Positions 1 through 6,692 of a stretch of DNA of 16,807 nucleotides are shown here, one piece after another. How positions within the stretch are numbered: the stretch's first letter is position 1; every line of letters starts with the position of its first letter. The stretch lies in NCBI GenBank assembly GCA_964541615.1, contig CAZIRA010000055.1, positions 1 through 16,807 on the forward strand. Reading direction: 5' to 3'. This DNA comes from UPXZ01 sp964541615. GTDB taxonomy: Bacteria; Bacteroidota; Bacteroidia; Bacteroidales; Paludibacteraceae. A program made the position numbers and the translations under genes. A model generated the notes under the pieces. That model was not told where the DNA came from. It did not search any database and saw only the letters and a program-made list of their open reading frames with translations.

Positions 1-71
1 CCCGTTTTCCGCTCAACTGAATGAATAAGTTCAAATGATTGGTTTTGAGCTTATTTTAAATCACATAAAAT

Positions 72-134
72 GGGACGGGAAGTTTATCCCGATGAAGCTA
101 AGCGGATATCGGGAAGTCCCGTTTTCCGCTTCAT
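72..134. repeat. Nested inverted repeat with flanking direct repeat
   Basis: Two nested arms are visible. Outer arms are GGGAC (72-76) and GTCCC (116-120). Inner arms are TCCCGAT (87-93) and ATCGGGA (108-114). ATGAAGC (92-98) is matched by GCTTCAT at 128-134. The 13-mer CCCGTTTTCCGCT occurs at 1-13 and again at 118-130. No open frame continues through 1-150, so this is non-coding and probably a dispersed intergenic repeat downstream of a gene outside the window. Its function is unknown. Confidence 0.45.
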
Positions 135-153
135 GTATTATGTATTTGCAGAA

Positions 154-187
154 AAACATCTTAGAACTTGCTCTAAGGTGTTTTTTT
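154..187 (+). terminator. Intrinsic terminator of an upstream gene
   Basis: A 12-bp stem has arms at 154-165 and 172-183, with one G-T pair and loop ACTTGC. A run of seven T follows at 181-187. This is a textbook rho-independent terminator, read on the plus strand. The gene it serves lies left of the window. Confidence 0.8.
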
Positions 188-265
188 ATTTCAAAAAACT
201 AAATTAAAGAAGTGCTTCGAATTTAGAATTTATCCAAACTGAAAATATTAGTTGAGATTTATTCA

Positions 266-301
266 TTTTTGATAGTTATTGCCTTTTGATTGTTAACTTT
301 G
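266..301 (+). promoter_or_regulatory. Bacteroidota-type promoter for the small membrane protein gene
   Basis: A -7 element TAACTTTG (294-301) matches the Bacteroidota consensus TAnnTTTG. A TTTTTG at 266-271 lies 22 nt upstream as a possible -33 element, slightly wider than usual. The predicted transcript start falls near 306-309, on top of the ATG at 308, which argues that translation begins at the next ATG, 332. Confidence 0.55.
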
Positions 302-331
302 TAACAGATGTTTCAATTAAACTTTATCGCC

Positions 332-619
332 ATGTTTAAAGTACTAAATTATCTCACAGCAGCACTGGCTTTGTTCAGTGCAGGCTTGACGGTTTACGGC
401 CTTACTTTAGGTCCTGCCCGATGGCACACGAATGTGTTCTTTGTAATTTTGATGCTGGTGGCGGCTTATAATTCCTTTCAAAAGGCTAAAATAGCCGATA
501 AAGTACCTCTTACTATCTGGAGAAGGATCTTTACGATCAGCCTGTTTCTGGTAGTTCTGATTCTCACTTACATGGTTTTTGTTCGTGTAATTGGCGGAGG
601 ATTTCCTCTGATGGATTGA
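332..619 (+). CDS. Small three-helix inner-membrane protein, unknown function
   Basis: The product is 95 residues with three hydrophobic segments, roughly residues 5-27, 33-49 and 66-88. The loop between the second and third is basic (FQKAKIADK) and the tail is short. I do not recognise the family. An in-frame ATG at 308 would add eight residues, but it lies only 7 nt after the -7 element, so 332 with a leader of about 25 nt is preferred. The gene stands alone: a strong hairpin terminator follows at once, and the next gene converges on it. It is probably a structural or accessory membrane protein, which is inference from topology only. Confidence 0.7.
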   Translation: MFKVLNYLTAALALFSAGLTVYGLTLGPARWHTNVFFVILMLVAAYNSFQKAKIADKVPLTIWRRIFTISLFLVVLILTYMVFVRVIGGGFPLMD

Positions 620-648
620 TTTTATTTGAAAGGGACCCTTTTAAATGA

Positions 649-675
649 AAAAAGAGAGCAATCAGCTCTCTTTTT
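649..675. terminator. Bidirectional terminator between convergent genes
   Basis: A perfect 11-bp inverted repeat AAAAAGAGAGC (649-659) / GCTCTCTTTTT (665-675) has a 5-nt loop. The A-rich left and T-rich right arms let it work in both directions, ending the small membrane protein gene from the left and the M48 protease gene from the right. Confidence 0.85.
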
Positions 676-698
676 CTATTTATCAATTTCGCTACACG

Positions 699-1508
699 TT
701 ATTTCACAGTAGGAGTAACGCCTGTTTTATAATATTGCATGGCTACCGGAGCTACTTCTTTCAGACGGGCAATGCGTTTTTCATCTGATGGGTGAGTGCT
801 CATAAAGTCAGATACACCTTTTTCATTGGAAGCTGTCATTCTTTCCCAGAAAGTTATAGCTTCATTCGGGTTATATCCGGCCATAGCCATAAATATCAGG
901 CCTAATTCGTCAGCTTCGTATTCTTGCTTGCGGGAATATCTCAGAAGCATCATCTGTCCGCCGATTCCGTAAAGCAAACCTACTCCGTTTTGAACTACTG
1001 CAGAACTTCCTCCTACTACAGCACCCAGGATTGCGCCGCCATACTGAGCTGCTACTTGCTGGCTGTATCTTTCAGCACTGTGACGGGCCACAACGTGGGC
1101 GATTTCGTGCCCAACTACTACGGCCATTCCGGTTTCATTCATTGTTTTCGGAAGTATGCCGTCATATACAGCAATTTTTCCGCCCGGCATAGCAAAAGCA
1201 TTTACCTGATTAATTTTAAAAAGATTATATTCCCATTGGAAATTCGCAATTTGTTCCTCTAAGCCGTTTTCACGCATGTATTTCTCTACTGCTGCAGCAA
1301 TGTTTGTACCTACGCGCTTCACCATGGCGGTGCTGGTTTTATCCGTTGACATAGGCACGGAATCTTTAAGCTGCGCGTATGCCGCAAAGCTCATTTGGTT
1401 AAGTTCAGCATCCGACACTAGATTGAGCTGTCTGCGTCCGGTCATCATTACAGAGGAACAAGAAGACAGCATAAGAACAGCCAGCATTGCAGGAAATAAT
1501 TTTTTCAT
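699..1508 (-). CDS. M48-family zinc metalloprotease, lipoprotein (LoiP/BepA-like catalytic domain)
   Basis: This is an envelope zinc endopeptidase of 269 residues. A lipoprotein signal precedes Cys17 (lipobox LSSC), so the mature protein should be lipid-anchored outside the inner membrane. The M48 core holds the zinc and catalytic motif HEIAH at 134-138 and EYEAD at 196-200, where Glu196 is the expected third ligand. The THPSDEKR signature near 239-246 is typical of the single-domain enzymes LoiP and YcaL. There is no TPR region, so it is shorter than BepA. Family members degrade or help assemble outer-membrane proteins; the substrate here is unknown. It is transcribed divergently from the VanZ-like/dprA pair from a -7 element at 1575-1568. 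Confidence 0.9.
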   Translation of the reverse strand: MKKLFPAMLAVLMLSSCSSVMMTGRRQLNLVSDAELNQMSFAAYAQLKDSVPMSTDKTSTAMVKRVGTNIAAAVEKYMRENGLEEQIANFQWEYNLFKINQVNAFAMPGGKIAVYDGILPKTMNETGMAVVVGHEIAHVVARHSAERYSQQVAAQYGGAILGAVVGGSSAVVQNGVGLLYGIGGQMMLLRYSRKQEYEADELGLIFMAMAGYNPNEAITFWERMTASNEKGVSDFMSTHPSDEKRIARLKEVAPVAMQYYKTGVTPTVK

Positions 1509-1559
1509 GACTTTATTTTTTTAAGAGTTTTTATTTTTAGAATATAGGTTTATTTGATT

Positions 1560-1567
1560 TATCTTTG
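1560..1567 (+). promoter_or_regulatory. -7 element for the VanZ-like/dprA transcript
   Basis: TATCTTTG fits TAnnTTTG exactly. Its last four bases (TTTG) abut CAAA, the end of the opposing minus-strand -7 element. No clear -33 TTTG is seen at the expected distance. Confidence 0.5.
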
Positions 1568-1575
1568 CAAATATA
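1568..1575 (-). promoter_or_regulatory. -7 element for the M48 protease gene
   Basis: On the minus strand this reads TATATTTG, an exact TAnnTTTG match. A weak TTG-type -33 (ATTGTG on the minus strand) lies at about 1594-1599, 19 nt away. The predicted leader is about 50 nt before the ATG at 1508. Confidence 0.5.
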
Positions 1576-1604
1576 TGCCTAATTTTAATAATCACACAAT
1601 TTTT

Positions 1605-2000
1605 ATGCCGAAAAATTTTCTCCGTTTTTATTGGAAAACAATCTTATTTTGTATTTTGATTTTTGTGCTTTCTTCTGTCACCTTCAAATCATTACCTGAT
1701 GCGGCAAAATTTCAAAACAGCGATAAGCTAACTCATGCAATCATGTATGTAGTGTTAGGTTTCATTGTTTTTTTTGAATTTCAGAAAGACACTTTTTTCA
1801 AGGCAAAATACAAATATTGGCTCGCTGGAATATTTTTATTTTTGGTTATTTTTGGCGGATTGATAGAGATTGCGCAAGGTACTTTCTTCAAGCCACGCAC
1901 TTCTGAATTTGCTGACTGGATAGCTGATATAGTTGGATTGGCGGTAGGATATACGATAGGAAAATTAACGGTGAAAACGAAGAAACAGTCGTGTAAATGA
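1605..2000 (+). CDS. VanZ-like family integral membrane protein
   Basis: The product is 131 residues with four hydrophobic segments (about 9-27, 43-60, 71-88, 105-120). The conserved polar pattern is VanZ-like: SDKLTH at 39-44, E88-IAQG, then R98-TSEFADWIAD up to 108. VanZ proteins confer low-level teicoplanin resistance in some Gram-positives, but most bacterial homologues have no known role, so a resistance function should not be assumed. ATG codons at 1575 and a TTG at 1554 are in frame. The promoter -7 element at 1560-1567 puts the transcript start near 1575, so ATG 1605 is the best choice. dprA starts 9 bp after the stop, which suggests one transcript. Confidence 0.8.
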   Translation: MPKNFLRFYWKTILFCILIFVLSSVTFKSLPDAAKFQNSDKLTHAIMYVVLGFIVFFEFQKDTFFKAKYKYWLAGIFLFLVIFGGLIEIAQGTFFKPRTSEFADWIADIVGLAVGYTIGKLTVKTKKQSCK

Positions 2001-2009
2001 TTTCAATAC

Positions 2010-3128
2010 ATGGATGAATTACTGAAATATCAGATCGGAGTTACGCTGATAAAAGGCATTGGGCCTAATCTGGCGAAAAATCTTATTGCCTATCTGGGAA
2101 ACGTAGAAGCTGTATTTAAAGAAAAAAAGCAGATTCTGGCCAAAATTCCCGGAATTGGCGATGTGCTCTCCAATGAAATCGCGTCGCAGGATGTGATGCG
2201 GAGAGCTGAAAAGGAAATAGAATTTATTCTGAAGAACAAGATAGAAACCCATTTTTTCACTTCCAAAACTTTTCCGTATCGGCTGAAAGAGTGTCATGAT
2301 TCGCCTGCGATGCTTTACTACAAAGGAGCAAGGAATTTGAATGAAGGTAAATTTATTGGAATTGTGGGTACGCGAAAAGCCACCGAAGAAGGTAAGGATT
2401 TTTGCAAGCAGTTGATCACCGATTTTTCAGCCTTATTACCTAATGTTACGATTGTGAGTGGATTGGCTTACGGCATTGATATCTGTGCTCACAAGGCAAG
2501 CTGTGATGTCGATATGCCGACAATCGGCGTACTGGGACATGGATTGGATCGGATTTATCCGGCCATGCATCGTTCTACTGCAGTGAAAATGCTCGAACAT
2601 GGCGGTCTTATTACAGAATATATGAGCGAAACAAATCCCGACCGGCAGAATTTTGTACAGCGCAACCGAATTATCGCCGGAATGTGCGATGCCCTGATTG
2701 TGGTTGAGTCAGGAAGCAGAGGCGGTGCCCTGATTACAGCTGATCTTGCAAATGATTACAACCGGGATGTATTTGCCATTCCAGGGAGAGTGAATGACGA
2801 ATGGTCGGCTGGATGCAATCTGCTGATAAAATACAATAAAGCCTCTTTGGCTGAATCAGCTGAGGATGTTATCCGGTCTATGAATTGGGAAGTAGCGGCA
2901 GATGTAAAAAGCCGGGAAGTGGTGCAGCCGTCATTGTTTGAAGACTTATCAGATGAAGAAGAGGCTGTAATTACGTTGCTACGAAGGAATTCAGAAGGCA
3001 TCAACGTGAACGAGCTGGCCTTGCAGCTAAACAAACCCTACAACCGCCTCTCCTCTCAACTTCTGGAAATGGAGTTCAAAGGATTGGTGAAGTGCCTGCC
3101 CGGCGGAGTGTATAAGGCAGTGAGATGA
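2010..3128 (+). CDS. dprA: DNA-processing protein DprA (DNA uptake and recombination mediator)
   Basis: DprA binds incoming single-stranded DNA and loads RecA during natural transformation, in the cytoplasm. The 372 residues show a helix-hairpin-helix region at 14-57 (GIGPN, IPGIGD). The Rossmann-like core has IGIVGTRKAT (116-125), SGLAYGID (150-157), GLDRIYP (178-184), FVQRNRIIAG (215-224) and GSRGGALITA (235-244). A C-terminal winged-helix domain spans about 310-372. The length is normal for the family and nothing is broken. It is the second gene of a pair with the VanZ-like gene. A diverged second copy of its last ~93 bp lies 432 bp downstream, so its 3' end may have been exchanged or been a recombination target. 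Confidence 0.95.
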   Translation: MDELLKYQIGVTLIKGIGPNLAKNLIAYLGNVEAVFKEKKQILAKIPGIGDVLSNEIASQDVMRRAEKEIEFILKNKIETHFFTSKTFPYRLKECHDSPAMLYYKGARNLNEGKFIGIVGTRKATEEGKDFCKQLITDFSALLPNVTIVSGLAYGIDICAHKASCDVDMPTIGVLGHGLDRIYPAMHRSTAVKMLEHGGLITEYMSETNPDRQNFVQRNRIIAGMCDALIVVESGSRGGALITADLANDYNRDVFAIPGRVNDEWSAGCNLLIKYNKASLAESAEDVIRSMNWEVAADVKSREVVQPSLFEDLSDEEEAVITLLRRNSEGINVNELALQLNKPYNRLSSQLLEMEFKGLVKCLPGGVYKAVR

Positions 3129-3560
3129 GGAATAAGTTTGTCAAGTTTGGATCTTTGAGTTTTCTTTTTTTGTGAAGAATTTAACTATTCCAGTGGTTAC
3201 AAAAAGAGGGAATGAAAATACTCAGGAAATTTACTACAAGTTCAGGCAGATTGTCATAGGTTGAACAGAATGTTTGATGGAATTAGAAAAAATAATTGCT
3301 GATTTAGCTTCAAATGTATGCAAATATATAAATTGGATTTATATATTTACATAACATTGTCAGATAGAATTTATTTCACGAACAATAATAATTCACTTGC
3401 CGTAGTTTATGGTGGTGATCTGAATTTTCAGACGGAAAACGGAATGTTTGTGTCCTGGAAGAGTATGAAAATTTATTTAGAAAACTCCCTTATTTGTATC
3501 TCCGTTGCCTATAAATATCTGCTTGTATCCATAGAATATATTCAGGAAATTTAATCGATA
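3129..3560. other. Gene-free AT-rich segment between dprA and its 3'-end copy
   Basis: I see no convincing gene in these 432 bp. A 78-codon frame at 3318-3554 has no recognisable protein character, low-complexity IYKLDLYIYI and NNNN stretches, and no promoter. The 12-mer TCAGGAAATTTA occurs at 3222-3233 and 3542-3553. The segment is bounded on both sides by dprA 3'-end sequence, so it behaves like inserted DNA. Its origin is unknown. Confidence 0.5.
3141..3171 (+). terminator. Weak candidate terminator after dprA
   Basis: TCAAG (3141-3145) can pair with CTTTGA (3153-3158) with one bulge. A T-rich run follows at 3159-3171. The stem is short, so this is tentative. Confidence 0.3.
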
Positions 3561-3656
3561 CCTTACAGCCGCCTATCATCCCAACTTCTGGAAATGGAGT
3601 TCAAAAGATTGGTGAAGTGTCTGACGGGAGAAATTTACAAGGTCTTGAAGGGATGA
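3561..3656 (+). pseudogene. Displaced, diverged 3' end of a dprA gene
   Basis: These 96 bp align with the last 93 bp of dprA (3036-3128) at about 80% identity by hand count, including a perfect 24-base block ending at TTCAAA. They encode PYSRLSSQLLEMEFKRLVKC, then LTGEIYKVLKG and a stop, against PYNRLSSQLLEMEFKGLVKC in DprA. Over the first 21 codons most differences are in third codon positions, so this looks like a homologous gene end from a related lineage, not recent decay of a duplicate. There is no start codon: a stop lies in frame at 3552-3554, three codons before the homology. Confidence 0.85.
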
Positions 3657-3676
3657 TTTTTTTACTATGATATAAA

Positions 3677-3832
3677 AAAGAGGCTGTCTCAAAATGAATT
3701 TTTGCTTTCTTTTTGAAAGTAAAAGTCGGCTTCGAAGTTAGATGTAGTAATGTTATATTGCTAAATACTGCATTTATTGCTTATTATTATTGTAAAATGA
3801 AAGAGGATGTCCTATTTCGAGACATCCTCTTT
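3677..3832. mobile_element. Candidate 156-bp MITE or IS remnant with ~18-bp terminal inverted repeats
   Basis: The left end AAAGAGGCTGTCTCAAAA (3677-3694) matches, in inverted orientation, AAAGAGGATGTCTCGAAA read on the minus strand from 3832 to 3815, 16 of 18 bases. The interior is AT-rich and non-coding. CTATGA occurs near both ends (3665-3670 and 3833-3838) but is not flush with the left end. The GAGGCTGTCTC terminus resembles, from memory, ends of some Bacteroidota insertion sequences; this was not searched. The right end doubles as the alaS terminator hairpin. Confidence 0.45.
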
Positions 3833-3833
3833 C
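3799..3833 (-). terminator. Terminator of alaS
   Basis: A perfect 13-bp inverted repeat has arms GAAAGAGGATGTC (3799-3811) and GACATCCTCTTTC (3821-3833) with a 9-nt loop. It lies 20 bp past the alaS stop. On the minus strand the stem ends in TTTC and continues ATTTTAC, a modest U-rich tail. Confidence 0.7.
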
Positions 3834-3853
3834 TATGAAAAAAAGGATTCTGT

Positions 3854-6457
3854 TTATAGTTTTATCGACCTGATTGCTTCTTCCAAACCGGCTGGATTTT
3901 TTCCGCCTGCCGTAGCAAAAAACGGCTGACCGCCTCCGCCTCCCTGGATGAACTTGGCACCTTCGCGAACCATATTTACGGCATTGTAACCTTCGGCTAC
4001 CAAATCATCGGAAAGAAGTACCGTCAGCGAAGGTTTTCCTTCAAATTCGCTTCCGATCACGATGAAGAGCTTTTCATTCAATACGTTTCTGATTTGGAAA
4101 GAGAGCGTTTTGATGGCTTCAGCAGGCATCATAGTCCGAACGCGGATTTCTTTGATGCCGTTTACTTCTTTCGCTTCTTTCATCAATTTATCGCGCATGG
4201 ATTGGATTTTCTCCTGCATGAAATCATTGATTTTCTTGCTCAGCTCGTTATTTTCCTCAATCGAACGCTGAATGGCCTTGATCAAGTCCGGTGCATTATT
4301 GAAGAATTCTTTGGCAGTAAGCAGGATATCTTGTTGCGTATCCATTAGTTTTTCAACGGCTTCGCCGGTGATGGCCTCAATTCTTCGTATGCCTGCAGCG
4401 ATAGAGCTTTCCGAAACTATACGCACCATTCCGATATCTCCCGTGGCTTTTACGTGCGTACCTCCGCAAAGCTCGATGGAATTTCCAAACTGGATTACGC
4501 GGACCGTTTCACCGTATTTTTCACCAAAAAGCGCCATGGCGCCCATTGCCTGTGCTTCGGCGATGGGTGTTTCACGCATTTCCCGGCGGATACTGTTTTC
4601 CCGGATTCTTCTGTTTGCAATTTTTTCCACCTCTCTGATTTCTTCTTTCGTCATTTTTTGGAAATGAGCAAAGTCAAAACGGAGATTCTCAGGACTTACA
4701 TACGAGCCTTTCTGTTCCACGTGTGATCCCAACACTTCGCGTAGAGCCTCGTGAATAAGGTGCGTAGCAGAGTGATTGCGTGCGGTTGACATCCGTTTTT
4801 CAACATCAATTCTGGCAGTGAAAACTGCCGTCAAATCTTTAGGAAGATGGTTTGTAACGTGTACTGAAAGGTTATTTTCTTTTTTTGTATCGCTGATTTC
4901 GATTGTTTCTTCTTCGTTGAATAATGTCCCGCTGTCACCAACTTGTCCACCCATTTCGGCATAAAACGGCGTGTCGGCAAGTACAATCTGATAAAACGAT
5001 TTATTTTTCTGAGTTACTTTTCGGTAGCGGAGAATATTTGTTTCGGTTTCGTTCTGATCATAACCCACAAAACGGCTTTCACCTGCACGCACTATCACCC
5101 AGTCCGTTGTTTCCACTGCAGCAGCGTTGCGGGCACGCTCCTTCTGTTTTTGCATTTCAGCATTGAATGCTACTACATCCACAGTCATTCCGTTTTCACG
5201 AAGAATAAGTTCGGTCAAGTCCAATGGAAAACCGAAAGTGTCGTATAATGTAAATGCAACTTGTCCGCTCAGTGAAGTTTCACCTTTGGCTTTCAGTTCC
5301 GAAAGGCTTTTTTCCAGCAGTTTGATACCTGTTTCCAGCGTATGCAAAAATGCGCTTTCTTCTTCTTTGATTACTTTCTCAATCAGCTGTTTTTGTGCGG
5401 TAAGTTCCGGATATGCAGTGCCCATCACTTCGCAAAGCACATCAATCAAGCGGTACATGAATGCTTCGTGCTGATTCAGGAAGGTGTAGCCGTAACGCAC
5501 GGCACGACGCAGAATCCGGCGGATTACATAACCTGCTTTTGCGTTGGAAGGCAGCTGTCCGTCGGCGATAGAGAATGAAATAGTGCGGATATGGTCAGCC
5601 ACCACTCGCATAGCAATGTCGGCTTTTTCATTTTCGCCGTATTTCAGACCGGTAATTTTACCTATTTCCTGAATAATCGGCTGGAAAACGTCTGTATCGT
5701 AGTTGGAAGTTTTTCCCTGAAGCGTCATGCAGAGGCGCTCAAAACCCATTCCCGTGTCAATAACTTTGGCTGGAAGCGTGGTAAGTGAGCCGTCGGCTTT
5801 CCGGTTGTACTGCATGAATACATTGTTCCAGATTTCGATCACCTGCGGGTGATCGTTATTTACTAACGAAATTCCGCTCACTTTTTCACGGTCGCTATCA
5901 GGACGGATATCTACGTGAATTTCAGAGCAGGGTCCGCACGGTCCGGTATCGCCCATTTCCCAGAAATTATCTTTTTTATTTCCGTTGATGATGCGGTTTT
6001 CGGGGATAAACTGTTTCCATATTTCGAAAGCCTCGGTGTCACGCTCCAATCCTTCTTCCGGTGCACCTTCAAAAATAGTAACGTATAAACGGTCTTTTTC
6101 AATTTTCACCACGTCGGTGAGGTATTCCCACGCCCAGCCGATGGCTTCTTTCTTGAAATAATCTCCAAAAGACCAGTTGCCGAGCATTTCGAACATGGTG
6201 TGGTGGTACGTATCGTGTCCCACCTCTTCCAGGTCGTTGTGCTTACCGCTTACGCGGAGGCATTTCTGAGAATTGGCCACGCGTGGATATTTTATCGGGT
6301 CATTTCCCAGAATAATATTTTTGAATTGGTTCATTCCGGCATTGGTAAACATCAATGTAGGGTCATCTTTAATAACCATGGGTGCCGATGAAACGATTTT
6401 GTGATCTTTGGATGCGAAAAAATCGAGAAACGATTGTCTAATTTCTTGTGATGTCAT
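3854..6457 (-). CDS. alaS: Alanine--tRNA ligase
   Basis: This enzyme charges tRNA-Ala with alanine in the cytoplasm and hydrolyses mischarged Ser- or Gly-tRNA-Ala. The 867 residues are full length and cover every domain. The class II catalytic core includes TNAGMNQFK (38-46), RVSGKHNDLEEVG (68-80), FEMLGNWSFGDYF (89-101) and GMGFERL (236-242). The editing domain has zinc ligands HSATH at 562-566 and CGGTH at 664-668. The C-terminal C-Ala domain carries GGGGGQ at 839-844. All expected residues are present. It is single-gene in layout, divergent from the M23 peptidase gene. Its predicted leader of about 130 nt contains two GC-rich hairpin repeats (6471-6495 and 6535-6566). Confidence 0.98.
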   Translation of the reverse strand: MTSQEIRQSFLDFFASKDHKIVSSAPMVIKDDPTLMFTNAGMNQFKNIILGNDPIKYPRVANSQKCLRVSGKHNDLEEVGHDTYHHTMFEMLGNWSFGDYFKKEAIGWAWEYLTDVVKIEKDRLYVTIFEGAPEEGLERDTEAFEIWKQFIPENRIINGNKKDNFWEMGDTGPCGPCSEIHVDIRPDSDREKVSGISLVNNDHPQVIEIWNNVFMQYNRKADGSLTTLPAKVIDTGMGFERLCMTLQGKTSNYDTDVFQPIIQEIGKITGLKYGENEKADIAMRVVADHIRTISFSIADGQLPSNAKAGYVIRRILRRAVRYGYTFLNQHEAFMYRLIDVLCEVMGTAYPELTAQKQLIEKVIKEEESAFLHTLETGIKLLEKSLSELKAKGETSLSGQVAFTLYDTFGFPLDLTELILRENGMTVDVVAFNAEMQKQKERARNAAAVETTDWVIVRAGESRFVGYDQNETETNILRYRKVTQKNKSFYQIVLADTPFYAEMGGQVGDSGTLFNEEETIEISDTKKENNLSVHVTNHLPKDLTAVFTARIDVEKRMSTARNHSATHLIHEALREVLGSHVEQKGSYVSPENLRFDFAHFQKMTKEEIREVEKIANRRIRENSIRREMRETPIAEAQAMGAMALFGEKYGETVRVIQFGNSIELCGGTHVKATGDIGMVRIVSESSIAAGIRRIEAITGEAVEKLMDTQQDILLTAKEFFNNAPDLIKAIQRSIEENNELSKKINDFMQEKIQSMRDKLMKEAKEVNGIKEIRVRTMMPAEAIKTLSFQIRNVLNEKLFIVIGSEFEGKPSLTVLLSDDLVAEGYNAVNMVREGAKFIQGGGGGQPFFATAGGKNPAGLEEAIRSIKL

Positions 6458-6470
6458 TGTTTGGTATGCT

Positions 6471-6495
6471 CCCCTGCCTCCGTCAGCTGACGGAG
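6471..6495. repeat. GC-rich hairpin repeat in the alaS leader (plus orientation)
   Basis: CCCCTGC is followed by an 18-bp perfect palindrome CTCCGTCAGCTGACGGAG (6478-6495). This is a variant member of the dispersed hairpin family, with a longer stem than the others. It sits about 20 nt upstream of the alaS start codon. Confidence 0.65.
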
Positions 6496-6534
6496 AAGTT
6501 TTGAGCAGTCAGAAAAATATTAATTATTGAGAAC

Positions 6535-6566
6535 CTCATTCCCTCTTCAGGAGGTTAGGGGGCAGA
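6535..6566. repeat. GC-rich hairpin repeat in the alaS leader (minus orientation)
   Basis: Read on the minus strand it contains TGCCCCCTAACCTCCTGAAG followed by AGGGAATGAGG, close to the family pattern CCCCCTAACCCCCTGAAGGGGGA. It is inverted relative to the copy at 6471-6495. Confidence 0.65.
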
Positions 6567-6594
6567 TTTATTTTTTTTTATCAAAATTAAAATG

Positions 6595-6602
6595 CAAAAG
6601 TA
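6595..6602 (-). promoter_or_regulatory. -7 element for alaS
   Basis: On the minus strand this reads TACTTTTG, an exact TAnnTTTG match. TTTTG on the minus strand at 6629-6625 lies 22 nt away as a possible -33. It forms a perfect 9-bp inverted repeat with the plus-strand -7 element at 6615-6622. Confidence 0.6.
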
Positions 6603-6614
6603 CTCCAAATTTAT

Positions 6615-6622
6615 TACTTTTG
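6615..6622 (+). promoter_or_regulatory. -7 element for the M23 peptidase gene
   Basis: TACTTTTG matches TAnnTTTG and is identical to the opposing alaS element. The predicted leader is about 65 nt before ATG 6693. No -33 TTTG is evident. Confidence 0.55.
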
Positions 6623-6692
6623 CACAAAATGTTTGTAAAATTCTTGTAGACAGCACACTGCAATAATCTTTTTACATCCTTTTTTAGTGTTT

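Noticed and set aside
308..331. ATG 308 as start of the small membrane protein
   Set aside because: The -7 element ends at 301, so a message would begin at about the ATG itself. ATG 332 gives a normal short leader and starts right before the first membrane helix.
924..1524. Open frames antisense to the M48 protease gene
   Set aside because: The protease reads with signal peptide, HEIAH and THPS motifs. The antisense products have no recognisable features.
1605..2000. Glycopeptide resistance gene call for the VanZ-like protein
   Set aside because: VanZ-like domains are widespread in bacteria with no van cluster, and none of the other van genes is here.
3222..3553. 12-bp direct repeat TCAGGAAATTTA (3222-3233 and 3542-3553)
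   Set aside because: It could be the edge of an insertion, but in AT-rich DNA a 12-mer pair is weak evidence, and its left copy is not at the dprA breakpoint.
3318..3554. A 78-codon open frame in the gap after dprA
   Set aside because: AT-driven composition, no recognised family, no promoter, and position inside apparently inserted DNA. I treat it as chance.
4062..6391. Many open frames of 60-130 codons antisense to alaS
   Set aside because: All fall inside a complete, motif-rich alaS frame and have no promoter or family character.
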